This document shows, piece by piece, positions 1-6,188 of a stretch of 6,424 bases of DNA. Under the pieces are notes generated by a model. It was not told the origin of the DNA, searched no databases, and worked only from the letters and a program-made list of their open reading frames with translations. Position numbers and translations under genes: made by a program. The DNA lies in the NCBI GenBank assembly GCA_003449615.1, contig DMHA01000132.1, forward strand, positions 1-6,424, written 5' to 3'. Position 1 is the stretch's first letter. The number at the start of each line of letters is the position of its first letter. Source of the stretch: Flavobacterium sp. (GTDB taxonomy: Bacteria; Bacteroidota; Bacteroidia; Flavobacteriales; Flavobacteriaceae).

Positions 1-80
1 AAAGATTTTTTGCCTTGAAAAATGACAAAATAACGTCGCCAAAATTTGAACACTTTATTTAAAAACTATTACTTATAAAT

Positions 81-112
81 TTTGTGCCTGATTATCAGAG
101 CAATATTGTTTG
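81..112 (+). promoter_or_regulatory. Possible promoter for the lipoprotein gene
   Basis: A TTTG at 81-84 is followed after 19 bases by TATTGTTTG at 104-112. This resembles the Bacteroidota sigma-A promoter (TTG, about 19 bases, TAnnTTTG), except that the -7 box has one extra base between TA and TTTG. Transcription would start near 118 and leave a leader of about 130 bases before the ATG at 248. In such AT-rich sequence the match could be chance. Confidence 0.25.
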
Positions 113-247
113 TTTTTTCGTATTCTGTATCAAACTACAGCTCTTTTTTTGTTTAAACTTAAATTATTTACATCAATTTATTAACTATAATTAAACCTTT
201 TTTAAATTTCTTTATCAAAGAATTAAACCATTAAATTTTTATTAATT

Positions 248-1114
248 ATGAAAAACAAAATTTTATTATTCGCTGCATTGTTAGCCATTACTTTTTTTAT
301 TGGTTGTAACAATGAATCTGTTAGTGAAGAAGCAGCCCAAAACGCAATTACTGTTGATGAAACTGTTGTAAATTCTGAAATCGATGCCACAGTTGATGAT
401 GTTTCTTTCATTGCTGAAGACCAATTTGAGGTTCAAAAGAGTTCGGCTGCCAAAACAAGTACTCCTATTAAAAGTATGTTGCCATTATGCGCCACTGTTA
501 CTTCAGTTTTGACCAATGATACTTGGACACGAACTATTGATTTTGGTACTCAAGGTTGTGCGTTGCCAAACGGAAATGTCTTAAAAGGAAAAATTAGCAT
601 TAGTTTTTCTAAAAATTTCTCAACTCCAATTAGAACGATTACATACAAATTAGAAGGATTTTATCATAATGATAAACTAATTGAAGGCAGTAAAACAATT
701 ACCCACGAATTAAAAACTTCCGATTTACTTGAAGCAATACACCCTGTAACTACCCATTCCATAGATGTGAAAGTTACCTTTCCCGACGGAAAAATATATA
801 CAAGAATTGGAACAAGAGTGCGAGAAATGGTCGAAGGATTTGCAACTTTCGCCAATTGGGAAGACAATGTTTTCAAAGTTTGGGGATATGATATTACAAC
901 ATTCCCAAATGGATCAAAATACACTCGTACCATACAAAAAACCACTCCTCTTTTAATTAAAATGAGTTGTAAAATGCCTTTCCCGGTTTCGGGTATTGTA
1001 GAAATTGTGAAAAATGATGCAACAGCTACCTTGGATTATGGAAATGGGGAATGTGATAAACTGGCAACTATTACAATCAACGGGGTTACAAAAGAAATTG
1101 TACTGAGAAAATAA
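248..1114 (+). CDS. Lipoprotein of unknown function with two cysteine-paired repeats
   Basis: This is a 288-residue protein that starts with a classic lipoprotein signal: a Lys pair, a hydrophobic stretch (residues 5-18), then the lipobox I-G-C with the lipidated cysteine at C20. Residues 21-75 are acidic and low in complexity, probably a linker from the membrane. The rest is beta-rich in appearance and seems internally repeated. C81...TIDFGTQGC (C103) resembles C241...TLDYGNGEC (C269), and FPDGKIYTR (178-186) resembles FPNGSKYTR (219-227). The two cysteine pairs could form disulfides outside the cytoplasm. No catalytic motif is visible and I do not recognise a named family; similar hypothetical lipoproteins are common in flavobacteria. 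The ATG at 248 is chosen because the signal peptide begins exactly there. The gene stands alone on its strand and converges on the receptor gene, with a shared terminator between them. Confidence 0.85.
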   Translation: MKNKILLFAALLAITFFIGCNNESVSEEAAQNAITVDETVVNSEIDATVDDVSFIAEDQFEVQKSSAAKTSTPIKSMLPLCATVTSVLTNDTWTRTIDFGTQGCALPNGNVLKGKISISFSKNFSTPIRTITYKLEGFYHNDKLIEGSKTITHELKTSDLLEAIHPVTTHSIDVKVTFPDGKIYTRIGTRVREMVEGFATFANWEDNVFKVWGYDITTFPNGSKYTRTIQKTTPLLIKMSCKMPFPVSGIVEIVKNDATATLDYGNGECDKLATITINGVTKEIVLRK

Positions 1115-1146
1115 ATAGTATATAGATTGAATATGAGTATATTATC

Positions 1147-1179
1147 AAAAAGAGATTGCAAACTGCAATCTCTTTTTTT
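1147..1179. terminator. Bidirectional intrinsic terminator
   Basis: A 14-bp perfect stem (1147-1160 with 1164-1177) closes on a three-base AAC loop. The core arm is AGAGATTGCA. The stem begins with five A on the left and the right arm runs into seven T (1173-1179), so it has a U-tract when read from either strand. It lies 32 bases past the lipoprotein stop codon and 8 bases past the receptor stop codon on the other strand, so it probably ends both convergent transcripts. Confidence 0.9.
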
Positions 1180-1187
1180 GTTATAAT

Positions 1188-3305
1188 TTAAAACTTATAA
1201 TTTACAAAAAATGTAAAATTTCGTCCTGGCTCAGTAATAGGAACTCTGCCAAAATTAGCTTGATTATTGAAAGCAAAAGTCAAATGATTATTATAGTATT
1301 GGTCAAAAAGATTGAGAACTCCCACGCCAATATTCAAACTTTCGATAGGTTTAAATCCTGCTTTTAAATCCATCACTTCGTAGTTTTGGGTTGCAATTTC
1401 ATCATAGGAAAGTGCAATCTTTGGTTGTTTGGCAGTTAAAGTATATTGTGCTGATGTCCAGAATTTTCCTTTTTCGAAGCTCAATTTCAATCGGGTTACC
1501 AATGGTGGAGTTAGTGGCAAATTTTCGTCAAAATCCTTGTTTTCTGTGTAAACATAAGCAACTTCGGTCAAGAAATTAAAATAATTAGCAAATTTTAAAT
1601 CGCTAAAAAATTCAAATCCCGTTTTGAATGCGTTGTCAATATTTCGAAACACTTTTGGATGAATTGGTTGTGTTGTAGGATTGTATTTTCTAACAAGCGT
1701 TTCATCAACAACTGCCAATATGTAGTTTTCATAAATCGAATAATAAAGAGAACCTCCGAATTTTATTTGGTCGAAAAAACCATTCAGTTTTTCTTTTCCA
1801 GTAAGCCCAATTTCAAATTGATTATTGGTTTCTGCTTTTAGATTCGGATTACCAATGTACTCGTAAGGATCTCTACCTACATTGAAATAAGCGATATAGC
1901 GCTCTTCGATATTGGCAGAACGAGTTCCTCTACCAAAAGCCATTTCCAGAGTATAATCAGGAGAAATCAATCTCTTATAGGAGATGGTTCCACTAAAATT
2001 AGTTTCATTACGCTTGTCAATATTTGAATATAAATTAACGAAACTAGCATCTAAATCTTGAGCATCTGAGGCAACAAAATCGACTCTTGCACCTAAATTT
2101 ACAATAGATTTTTCTGAAATAAACCATTTGGCTTCAGCAAAAGTCCCGAAAGTATTATTGTAACTATCCTGCCAAACTTTATCATAAAAAGCTAATGGCG
2201 TTACTAAAGTAACCCCAGCCATATTTTTCTTTACTAGTCTGTCTCTGCCACCATCTCTAGAAAGATTTACCATATCAATTCCTGTAAATAATTTCCATTT
2301 TGGCGATAAATCCCATTCGGTTTCTAGTTTTCCCCCATAAGTAGTCGCATTTACTTTGGCAATAGCTTCACTCGTTGGAAAAGATGGTCTTCTGTAATTA
2401 CTCATAATATGATCGACATACGAATAATATACTTTAGCAGTAAATCCCTTGAAAACAGAGGCATTGCTTTTCAATATATAATCTAAACTGCCAATGCTAC
2501 TGTTGTCCTCGTCAGTATCCATAGGTAAACCTGCGTGCAAAACATCTCGGCCAAAGTTTTGTCGAAAATTGGCTTGCAAGCGTTGGTTTTCGGTAAACTC
2601 ATAGCCCATTTTAATGCCATAACCAATACTGCTGAAAGAGGACGAAATTTCATTTTGATTGCCATCTTCATAATTCCCGTAATTGCGATAACTCAAATCT
2701 GCAAGAATATCAAATTTCTTCATATCACTTGATAATTGCAGCATATTTACAAAGGAATTTCCATTGCTTTCATAACCAGAAGAAATAGATCCTCCAAAAA
2801 CTTTCCCAGTCGCATTTCCGTTTTGAGTTACCATATTGATAACACCGCCAAAAGTATTTCCGTAGCGAACCGAAAAAGGCCCTTTGATGATTTCAATTTT
2901 TGTGATTTCCTCAGGATTTACCAATGTTGTTATGGGATCCATTCGGTTGGGACAAGCGTGAAAAGCTTTGGTTCCTCCATCATATTGCACGTTAAGTTGC
3001 TCATATTGATTAGCTCTAAACGATGGATCAACCGCATAATTTCCTCTCTTGATGAGTGAAAACCCATTAATATCAGAAAATAATTCTCCTGAATTTTTTG
3101 GTTGCACTACTTTTTCTGTAAAATCTTGTTTCACAATAGTAAGCGTAGGATCTGTTTTTACATTTCCTGTAACAATTACTTCTTCGAGCAAGATTGTTTT
3201 TTTGTTTATTGTATCTTTTTTTGTTTGGATTGTATTTGGCTCTTTAGTTTGTCCAAAAGACAAAGCAAAACAACATAGCAAAGCTATAATGAATGTATTT
3301 TTCAT
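1188..3305 (-). CDS. TonB-dependent outer-membrane receptor, probable copper receptor (OprC/NosA type)
   Basis: This 705-residue receptor should import a scarce nutrient across the outer membrane using TonB energy. A signal peptide (1 to about 19, ending SFG/QT) is followed by a TonB-box-like segment EEVIVTG (41-47). The plug domain (about 55-165) includes the typical IEIIKGP-x-SVRYG stretch (138-149), and the beta-barrel ends in a C-terminal Phe (FFVNYKF), the usual outer-membrane assembly signal. Unlike many Bacteroidota receptors it has no N-terminal carboxypeptidase-like domain and no SusD partner next door, which argues against glycan uptake. The plug carries H116, C118 and M122 in HACPNRMDP, and the barrel carries H299-I-M301. 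CxxxM plus HxM is the known copper-binding set of Pseudomonas OprC. The spacing M122 to H299 (177 residues) is close to that of OprC. The receptor identity is very secure; the copper substrate is inferred from the motif. The gene begins 33 bases after the small Cys-rich gene, so the two are probably one transcript. Confidence 0.93.
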   Translation of the reverse strand: MKNTFIIALLCCFALSFGQTKEPNTIQTKKDTINKKTILLEEVIVTGNVKTDPTLTIVKQDFTEKVVQPKNSGELFSDINGFSLIKRGNYAVDPSFRANQYEQLNVQYDGGTKAFHACPNRMDPITTLVNPEEITKIEIIKGPFSVRYGNTFGGVINMVTQNGNATGKVFGGSISSGYESNGNSFVNMLQLSSDMKKFDILADLSYRNYGNYEDGNQNEISSSFSSIGYGIKMGYEFTENQRLQANFRQNFGRDVLHAGLPMDTDEDNSSIGSLDYILKSNASVFKGFTAKVYYSYVDHIMSNYRRPSFPTSEAIAKVNATTYGGKLETEWDLSPKWKLFTGIDMVNLSRDGGRDRLVKKNMAGVTLVTPLAFYDKVWQDSYNNTFGTFAEAKWFISEKSIVNLGARVDFVASDAQDLDASFVNLYSNIDKRNETNFSGTISYKRLISPDYTLEMAFGRGTRSANIEERYIAYFNVGRDPYEYIGNPNLKAETNNQFEIGLTGKEKLNGFFDQIKFGGSLYYSIYENYILAVVDETLVRKYNPTTQPIHPKVFRNIDNAFKTGFEFFSDLKFANYFNFLTEVAYVYTENKDFDENLPLTPPLVTRLKLSFEKGKFWTSAQYTLTAKQPKIALSYDEIATQNYEVMDLKAGFKPIESLNIGVGVLNLFDQYYNNHLTFAFNNQANFGRVPITEPGRNFTFFVNYKF

Positions 3306-3338
3306 TGTATTATTGTAAAAATTTAGAATTAATTTTAT

Positions 3339-3728
3339 TTACGAAAATGAAAAATAAGAATTTGGCGGGTGGAAGTTGGATGAAGTAGAATTATAATTAT
3401 GAAGTGAACATTTTGTTTTAATTCCGTTTTTTTGAGGTAAAAAAACTATAAATTCTATGTTTTCGATAGATTGAAAGTACAAAACGGTTTCTTTTTCAAT
3501 AACAGTATTTTTATCACTATTGTTGTTTTCGGTTTCTTTTGCGAGTTTGGCCAATTTACATTTTCCATTACATTTCATAACAGGTTTAGCCTTGTTCTCA
3601 CAATATTTTTCAGTAAATTCAGCATTGTTGAAAGAATAGTATAACAATGCATAAGTCATTCTAAAATTATAGAACAACATCGCAAATGTGAGAATTAATA
3701 ACAAAAAATATTTTGGCAGTATTTTCAA
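3339..3728 (-). CDS. Small membrane-anchored Cys-rich protein, putative metal-handling partner of the receptor
   Basis: This is a 129-residue protein with one hydrophobic N-terminal segment (about 7-32), acting as an anchor or uncleaved signal. Next comes the cluster C43-ENKAKPV-M51-K-C53-NGK-C57, then a Lys/Asn-rich polar stretch (58-80), a hydrophobic beta-like stretch (82-97) and a tail with C107, H110 and H120. Small Bacteroidota proteins of this build, with a conserved KCNGKC motif, are familiar to me as uncharacterised proteins. The spaced Cys and Met would suit soft-metal binding such as Cu(I), but that is inference. The start is TTG: in-frame upstream codons back to a stop (3741-3743) include no ATG or GTG. 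The next ATG (Met17) would cut the hydrophobic segment in half. It sits 33 bases upstream of the receptor gene on the same strand and probably heads that operon. A haem or iron role cannot be excluded. Confidence 0.75.
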   Translation of the reverse strand: MKILPKYFLLLILTFAMLFYNFRMTYALLYYSFNNAEFTEKYCENKAKPVMKCNGKCKLAKLAKETENNNSDKNTVIEKETVLYFQSIENIEFIVFLPQKNGIKTKCSLHNYNSTSSNFHPPNSYFSFS

Positions 3729-3753
3729 TACAATGAATTTTCAAACGAAGGTA

Positions 3754-3790
3754 AGTGATGTTAATATCAAAAAATATGATAAATATCACT
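3754..3790 (-). promoter_or_regulatory. Imperfect inverted repeat in the leader of the receptor operon
   Basis: AGTGATGTT (3754-3762) and AATATCACT (3782-3790) pair over eight of nine positions across a 19-base spacer. They lie 26-62 bases upstream of the TTG start of the Cys-rich gene. On the minus strand a degenerate -7-like TACCTTCG (3753-3746) adjoins the near arm. This could be a regulator site or an mRNA hairpin; the AT-rich context makes chance possible. Confidence 0.25.
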
Positions 3791-3804
3791 AGTTAGAATT
3801 ATTC

Positions 3805-3828
3805 TTACTGCAACAAATGTTACAGTAA
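3805..3828. promoter_or_regulatory. 24-bp dyad, candidate operator for the receptor operon
   Basis: The arms TTACTGCAACAA (3805-3816) and ATGTTACAGTAA (3817-3828) are inverted repeats matching at 10 of 12 positions. Nested in it is a second, perfect palindrome, ATGTTAC-A-GTAACAT (3817-3831). The centre reads ACA-AA-TGT (3813-3820), like the ACAnnTGT core of CopY/BlaI-family operators, although the flanks do not fit that consensus well. No T-run follows either arm, so it does not look like a terminator. It lies 77 bases or more upstream of the TTG start of the Cys-rich gene, in the only sizeable gap between rlmN and the receptor operon. That placement suits a regulator-binding site. Confidence 0.4.
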
Positions 3829-3952
3829 CATATTTGTTTTGAAAACAGTTTTTTGGAATTGAAATAGTTCTTTAATCTCATAGATTATTACATTCATAAG
3901 ATTTCAAAAAATGACGAAGATTGCAACTTGTAGAGTTAAAGAATTCGAATCT

Positions 3953-4993
3953 TTATGCTTCTTTGTTTGCCAATTGTCCGCAAGCGGCATCAATATCTTT
4001 GCCACGACTTCTTCTCACTTTTACTACAATTCCAGTGGCTTCAAGTGCTTTGATATAAACATTAATGGATTCTTCCGAAGCTTGTTGAAATTCGCCATCA
4101 TCAATAGGATTGTATTCGATAAGATTGACTTTGCAAGGCACATATTTACAGAATTTAACCAAAGCTTCAACGGATTCTTTATTGTCGTTGATGCCTTTCC
4201 ATACCACATATTCAAAGGAAATTTTACTTTTGGTTTTTTTGTACCAATATTCCAATGATTCTCTCAAATCTGCCAAAGGAAAACTTGCACTAAACGGCAT
4301 AATCTTAGAACGAATTTCATCAATTGCAGAATGTAAGGAAACAGCCAAATTGAATTTTACTTCATCATCGGCCATTTTTTTAATCATTTTTGGAATACCA
4401 GAAGTGGAAACCGTGATGCGTTTTGGCGACATTCCCAAACCTTCGTTTGAAGTGATCATTTCGATGGCTTTCAGCACATTGTTGTAATTCATCAGCGGTT
4501 CGCCCATCCCCATAAAAACAATATTCGACAGCGGATGATTGTAATACAAACGGCTTTCTTTGTCGATAGCAATTACTTGATCGTAAATTTCGGCGGGTTC
4601 AAGATTTCGCATCCTTTTGAGTCGGGCAGTGGCACAAAAATTACAATCCAAACTACAACCCACTTGACTCGAAACGCAAGCTGTTGTTCGAGTATTGGTT
4701 GGAATCAAAACGCTTTCGACCACCAAACCATCGTGCAAACGAACCGCATTTTTCACCGTTCCGTCTTCACTTCGCTGCATCGTATCGACTTTGATGTGAT
4801 TGATGACAAAATTGTTTTCGAGCATTGTTCTAGTCGATTTTGCCAAATTGGTCATATCATCAAAACTATGTGCTCCTTTGCTCCACAACCATTCATAGAC
4901 TTGGTTTCCGCGAAAAGCTTGGTCGCCATTGGCAACAAAAAAATCGCGTAATTCCTCTTTGGACAAGGCTCGAATGTCTTTTTTTTCCATCAT
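3953..4993 (-). CDS. rlmN: Dual-specificity RNA methyltransferase RlmN (23S rRNA A2503 / tRNA A37)
   Basis: This radical-SAM enzyme puts a methyl group on C2 of adenine 2503 in 23S rRNA and, in characterised members, of adenine 37 in some tRNAs. It is a full-length 346-residue protein. The 4Fe-4S/SAM site is C113-SLD-C117-NF-C120. C106 (in ACVSSQVGC) and C338 (in DAACGQL) match the two catalytic cysteines of the family; C338 is the one that is transiently methylated. The GMGEPL motif (162-167) is the SAM-contacting GGEP-type segment. The N-terminal part (1-90) matches the RlmN accessory domain, including the FRGNQVYEWLW helix. Two ATG codons in a row (4993 and 4990) make the exact first residue uncertain. 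The gene begins 25 bases after the unknown secreted-protein gene on the same strand, so it may share its transcript. All key residues are present, so it should be active. Confidence 0.98.
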   Translation of the reverse strand: MMEKKDIRALSKEELRDFFVANGDQAFRGNQVYEWLWSKGAHSFDDMTNLAKSTRTMLENNFVINHIKVDTMQRSEDGTVKNAVRLHDGLVVESVLIPTNTRTTACVSSQVGCSLDCNFCATARLKRMRNLEPAEIYDQVIAIDKESRLYYNHPLSNIVFMGMGEPLMNYNNVLKAIEMITSNEGLGMSPKRITVSTSGIPKMIKKMADDEVKFNLAVSLHSAIDEIRSKIMPFSASFPLADLRESLEYWYKKTKSKISFEYVVWKGINDNKESVEALVKFCKYVPCKVNLIEYNPIDDGEFQQASEESINVYIKALEATGIVVKVRRSRGKDIDAACGQLANKEA

Positions 4994-5018
4994 TGGGCAA
5001 ATATCAGAATGTTAACAT

Positions 5019-5510
5019 CTACTTATCTTTAATCCTCTTTTTTACAGAACTCCATATTTTGGTTAAATCATTAATTACTAGCTTACCTTTTTGAGATTTT
5101 ATTTTCCCTCTCAAATAAACCACTTCTTTATTCTTGTTTATAATTCTCATCCCTATTGAAAATTTATTTCTTTTTTCTATATAGAAACAATCATATATTG
5201 CATATTCAAAATCTTTGTTCCTAAAAATGAGAGCATTTTCTATGTTTCCATTAATCTCACTATAGGAATAACTAAATTTACCCCAACTTTCTTGAGTTTT
5301 TTCAGGGAATTCAATTTCAATCTTATCAAGTGTACCATATCTACATATAATATAATTTTCATCTTTATCTTTAGCCAACATTATCTTCTTTTTACTTCTA
5401 GTTTCGAAAGAAAAAATTATTTCTTCATTTTTTAAAAGATATTCTTGAGCAAAAGTTATGTTCGATATTATTGAAAAAATCAATACTATTGTAAATTTGT
5501 GTTTTTCCAT
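5019..5510 (-). CDS. Secreted protein of unknown function
   Basis: This 163-residue protein has a clear signal peptide: MEKHK, a hydrophobic core (about 6-18), and a probable cut after TFA before QE (21/22). The mature part alternates short polar and hydrophobic runs typical of a small all-beta protein. Landmarks are YIICRYGT (53-60), IEIEFPEKT (64-72) and a short aromatic patch SWGKFSYSYS (75-84). Only two cysteines remain, C56 and C108. The YxxCRYG...IEIEFPE...W-x-KFSYS pattern resembles a widespread family of uncharacterised bacterial proteins, but I cannot give it a function. The ATG at 5510 is preferred over a TTG two codons upstream because the signal peptide begins there and a -7 box sits at a suitable distance. 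GC is about 23% over four sampled 60-base lines, against 47% over two lines of neighbouring rlmN, which suggests separate origin or relaxed selection. It may be transcribed together with rlmN, 25 bases downstream. Confidence 0.75.
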   Translation of the reverse strand: MEKHKFTIVLIFSIISNITFAQEYLLKNEEIIFSFETRSKKKIMLAKDKDENYIICRYGTLDKIEIEFPEKTQESWGKFSYSYSEINGNIENALIFRNKDFEYAIYDCFYIEKRNKFSIGMRIINKNKEVVYLRGKIKSQKGKLVINDLTKIWSSVKKRIKDK

Positions 5511-5548
5511 ATTCAAAAATCTAATATCTTTCTTATTAATCAGAAACG

Positions 5549-5556
5549 CAAAGTTA
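5549..5556 (-). promoter_or_regulatory. -7 promoter box for the secreted-protein/rlmN transcript
   Basis: Read on the minus strand this is TAACTTTG, an exact match to the Bacteroidota -7 element TAnnTTTG. It is 38 bases upstream of the ATG at 5510, giving a leader of about 30 bases. No good TTG was found at the -33 position, so support rests on the -7 box and its place between divergent genes. Confidence 0.45.
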
Positions 5557-5608
5557 ATGACTATTTTGAATTATATTGATTTTTTCTAAACCTCAAAATT
5601 TTATTTTG

Positions 5609-5616
5609 TAAATTTG
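5609..5616 (+). promoter_or_regulatory. -7 promoter box for the toxin-antitoxin operon
   Basis: TAAATTTG is an exact match to TAnnTTTG. It ends 19 bases before the antitoxin ATG at 5636, implying a very short leader of about 13 bases, which is normal for Bacteroidota. A clear -33 TTG is not present at the usual distance; the nearest, at 5576-5578, is about 30 bases away. The box would lie in the region usually bound by the antitoxin for autoregulation. Confidence 0.45.
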
Positions 5617-5635
5617 TTTTGTAAAATATAAAAGT

Positions 5636-5932
5636 ATGGGACTTCCAGAATTAAAACAGAAAATTCACAATCAAATCGAAAATGCGGATGTGCGTTTACT
5701 GCGTATCGTTTCTTCGGTTTTTGATAATTATTTAACTGATGATGAATTTGTTGAAACCAATAATGATAGTGTTTCTGAACCAATTGTTGCTTATGATGTA
5801 TCTGGAAAACCTTTGACCTTAAAACAATATAATGAGGATATCGACAAAGCACTTGACGATTTTGAAAATGGAAGATGCATTTCGCACGAAGCACTTTTAG
5901 AAGAAATCAAAGGTTGGAGAAATGAAATATAA
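5636..5932 (+). CDS. Antitoxin of a type II toxin-antitoxin pair
   Basis: This is a 98-residue acidic protein. The N-terminal part (1-35, with LPELKQKIHNQIENADVRLL) is predicted helical and probably forms the dimer and DNA-binding part. A middle stretch (48-65, with the VAYDVSGKPLTLKQY pattern) leads into a helical C-terminal tail (66-95), DIDKALDDFENGR followed by SHEALLEEIKGW. That tail is typical of Bacteroidota antitoxins that wrap around a ParE/RelE toxin. The assignment rests on this architecture and on the position directly before a RelE/ParE-like gene, whose ATG overlaps the antitoxin's last 11 bases. Such overlap normally couples translation and keeps antitoxin in excess. The exact antitoxin family is not certain. 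It likely represses its own promoter, whose -7 box lies just upstream. Confidence 0.82.
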   Translation: MGLPELKQKIHNQIENADVRLLRIVSSVFDNYLTDDEFVETNNDSVSEPIVAYDVSGKPLTLKQYNEDIDKALDDFENGRCISHEALLEEIKGWRNEI

Positions 5933-6188
5933 AGTCAAATGGTCTGCGAACGCAAAAAATGAATTAAAAAGATTAGATAATATTATTTCAAATGCTAAAC
6001 TTGATGCAATTTACAATGCTCCTGAGAAAATTGTTTTCCCTGAACAATTTCAAATTGATGAATATCGAAAAGATTGCCGAAGAATAATTGTTGATAACTA
6101 CAAAGTTTTGTATCAATTTAAAAACAATGAAATCAGAATAGTCAAAGTTTTCAATACGCTACACGACCCAATAAAAAGTTTAGTTTAA
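5922..6188 (+). CDS. RelE/ParE-superfamily toxin
   Basis: This 88-residue basic protein has the usual length and order of the RelE/ParE fold: an N-terminal strand (KYKVKWS, 2-8), two helices (about 9-32), then strands 52-66 (CRRIIVDNYKVLYQF) and 70-77 (EIRIVKVF) ending in NTLHDP. The pattern R-R-I-x5-Y-K-V-L-Y-x6-I-R-I-V-x-V-F is the superfamily hallmark. R49, R53, R54 and H81 are the polar residues in the usual active-site area. Whether it cleaves mRNA on the ribosome (RelE-like) or poisons gyrase (ParE-like) cannot be told from the sequence; NTLHDP fits the Bacteroidota group often labelled RelE/ParE. The gene starts inside the antitoxin gene and its TAA stop shares one base with the next ATG (TAATG, 6186-6190). 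It appears intact. Confidence 0.88.
   Translation: MKYKVKWSANAKNELKRLDNIISNAKLDAIYNAPEKIVFPEQFQIDEYRKDCRRIIVDNYKVLYQFKNNEIRIVKVFNTLHDPIKSLV

Noticed and set aside
3..62. Open plus-strand frame of 19 codons ending in TAA at 60-62, possibly the tail of an upstream gene.
   Set aside because: It is too short to recognise, and the minus strand is also open in one frame here; nothing separates a real C-terminus from chance.
208..222. Small hairpin TTCTTT-ATC-AAAGAA just before the lipoprotein gene.
   Set aside because: It is a six-bp AT-rich stem in AT-rich leader, expected by chance, with no supporting context.
3264..3275. Two cysteines (C11, C12) in the receptor signal peptide as a possible lipobox.
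   Set aside because: The hydrophobic core before them is too short and the sequence continues hydrophobic to SFG/QT, fitting ordinary signal peptidase cleavage.
1391..3318. Plus-strand and alternate minus-strand open frames across the receptor gene.
   Set aside because: They are shadows of the receptor coding sequence, with low-complexity translations and no family features.
3937..3955. Hairpin TAAAGA/TCTTTA overlapping the rlmN stop codon as a possible terminator.
   Set aside because: It has a six-bp AT-only-plus-one-GC stem and no T-run after it on the minus strand, too weak to call.
3911..4951. Several long plus-strand open frames opposite rlmN, and one minus frame inside it.
   Set aside because: They lie antisense or out of frame to a clearly conserved gene, and their translations lack any recognisable domain.
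5514..5516. TTG two codons upstream as the start of the secreted-protein gene.
   Set aside because: The ATG at 5510-5508 gives a normal Lys-containing signal-peptide start and does not need a rare initiation codon.
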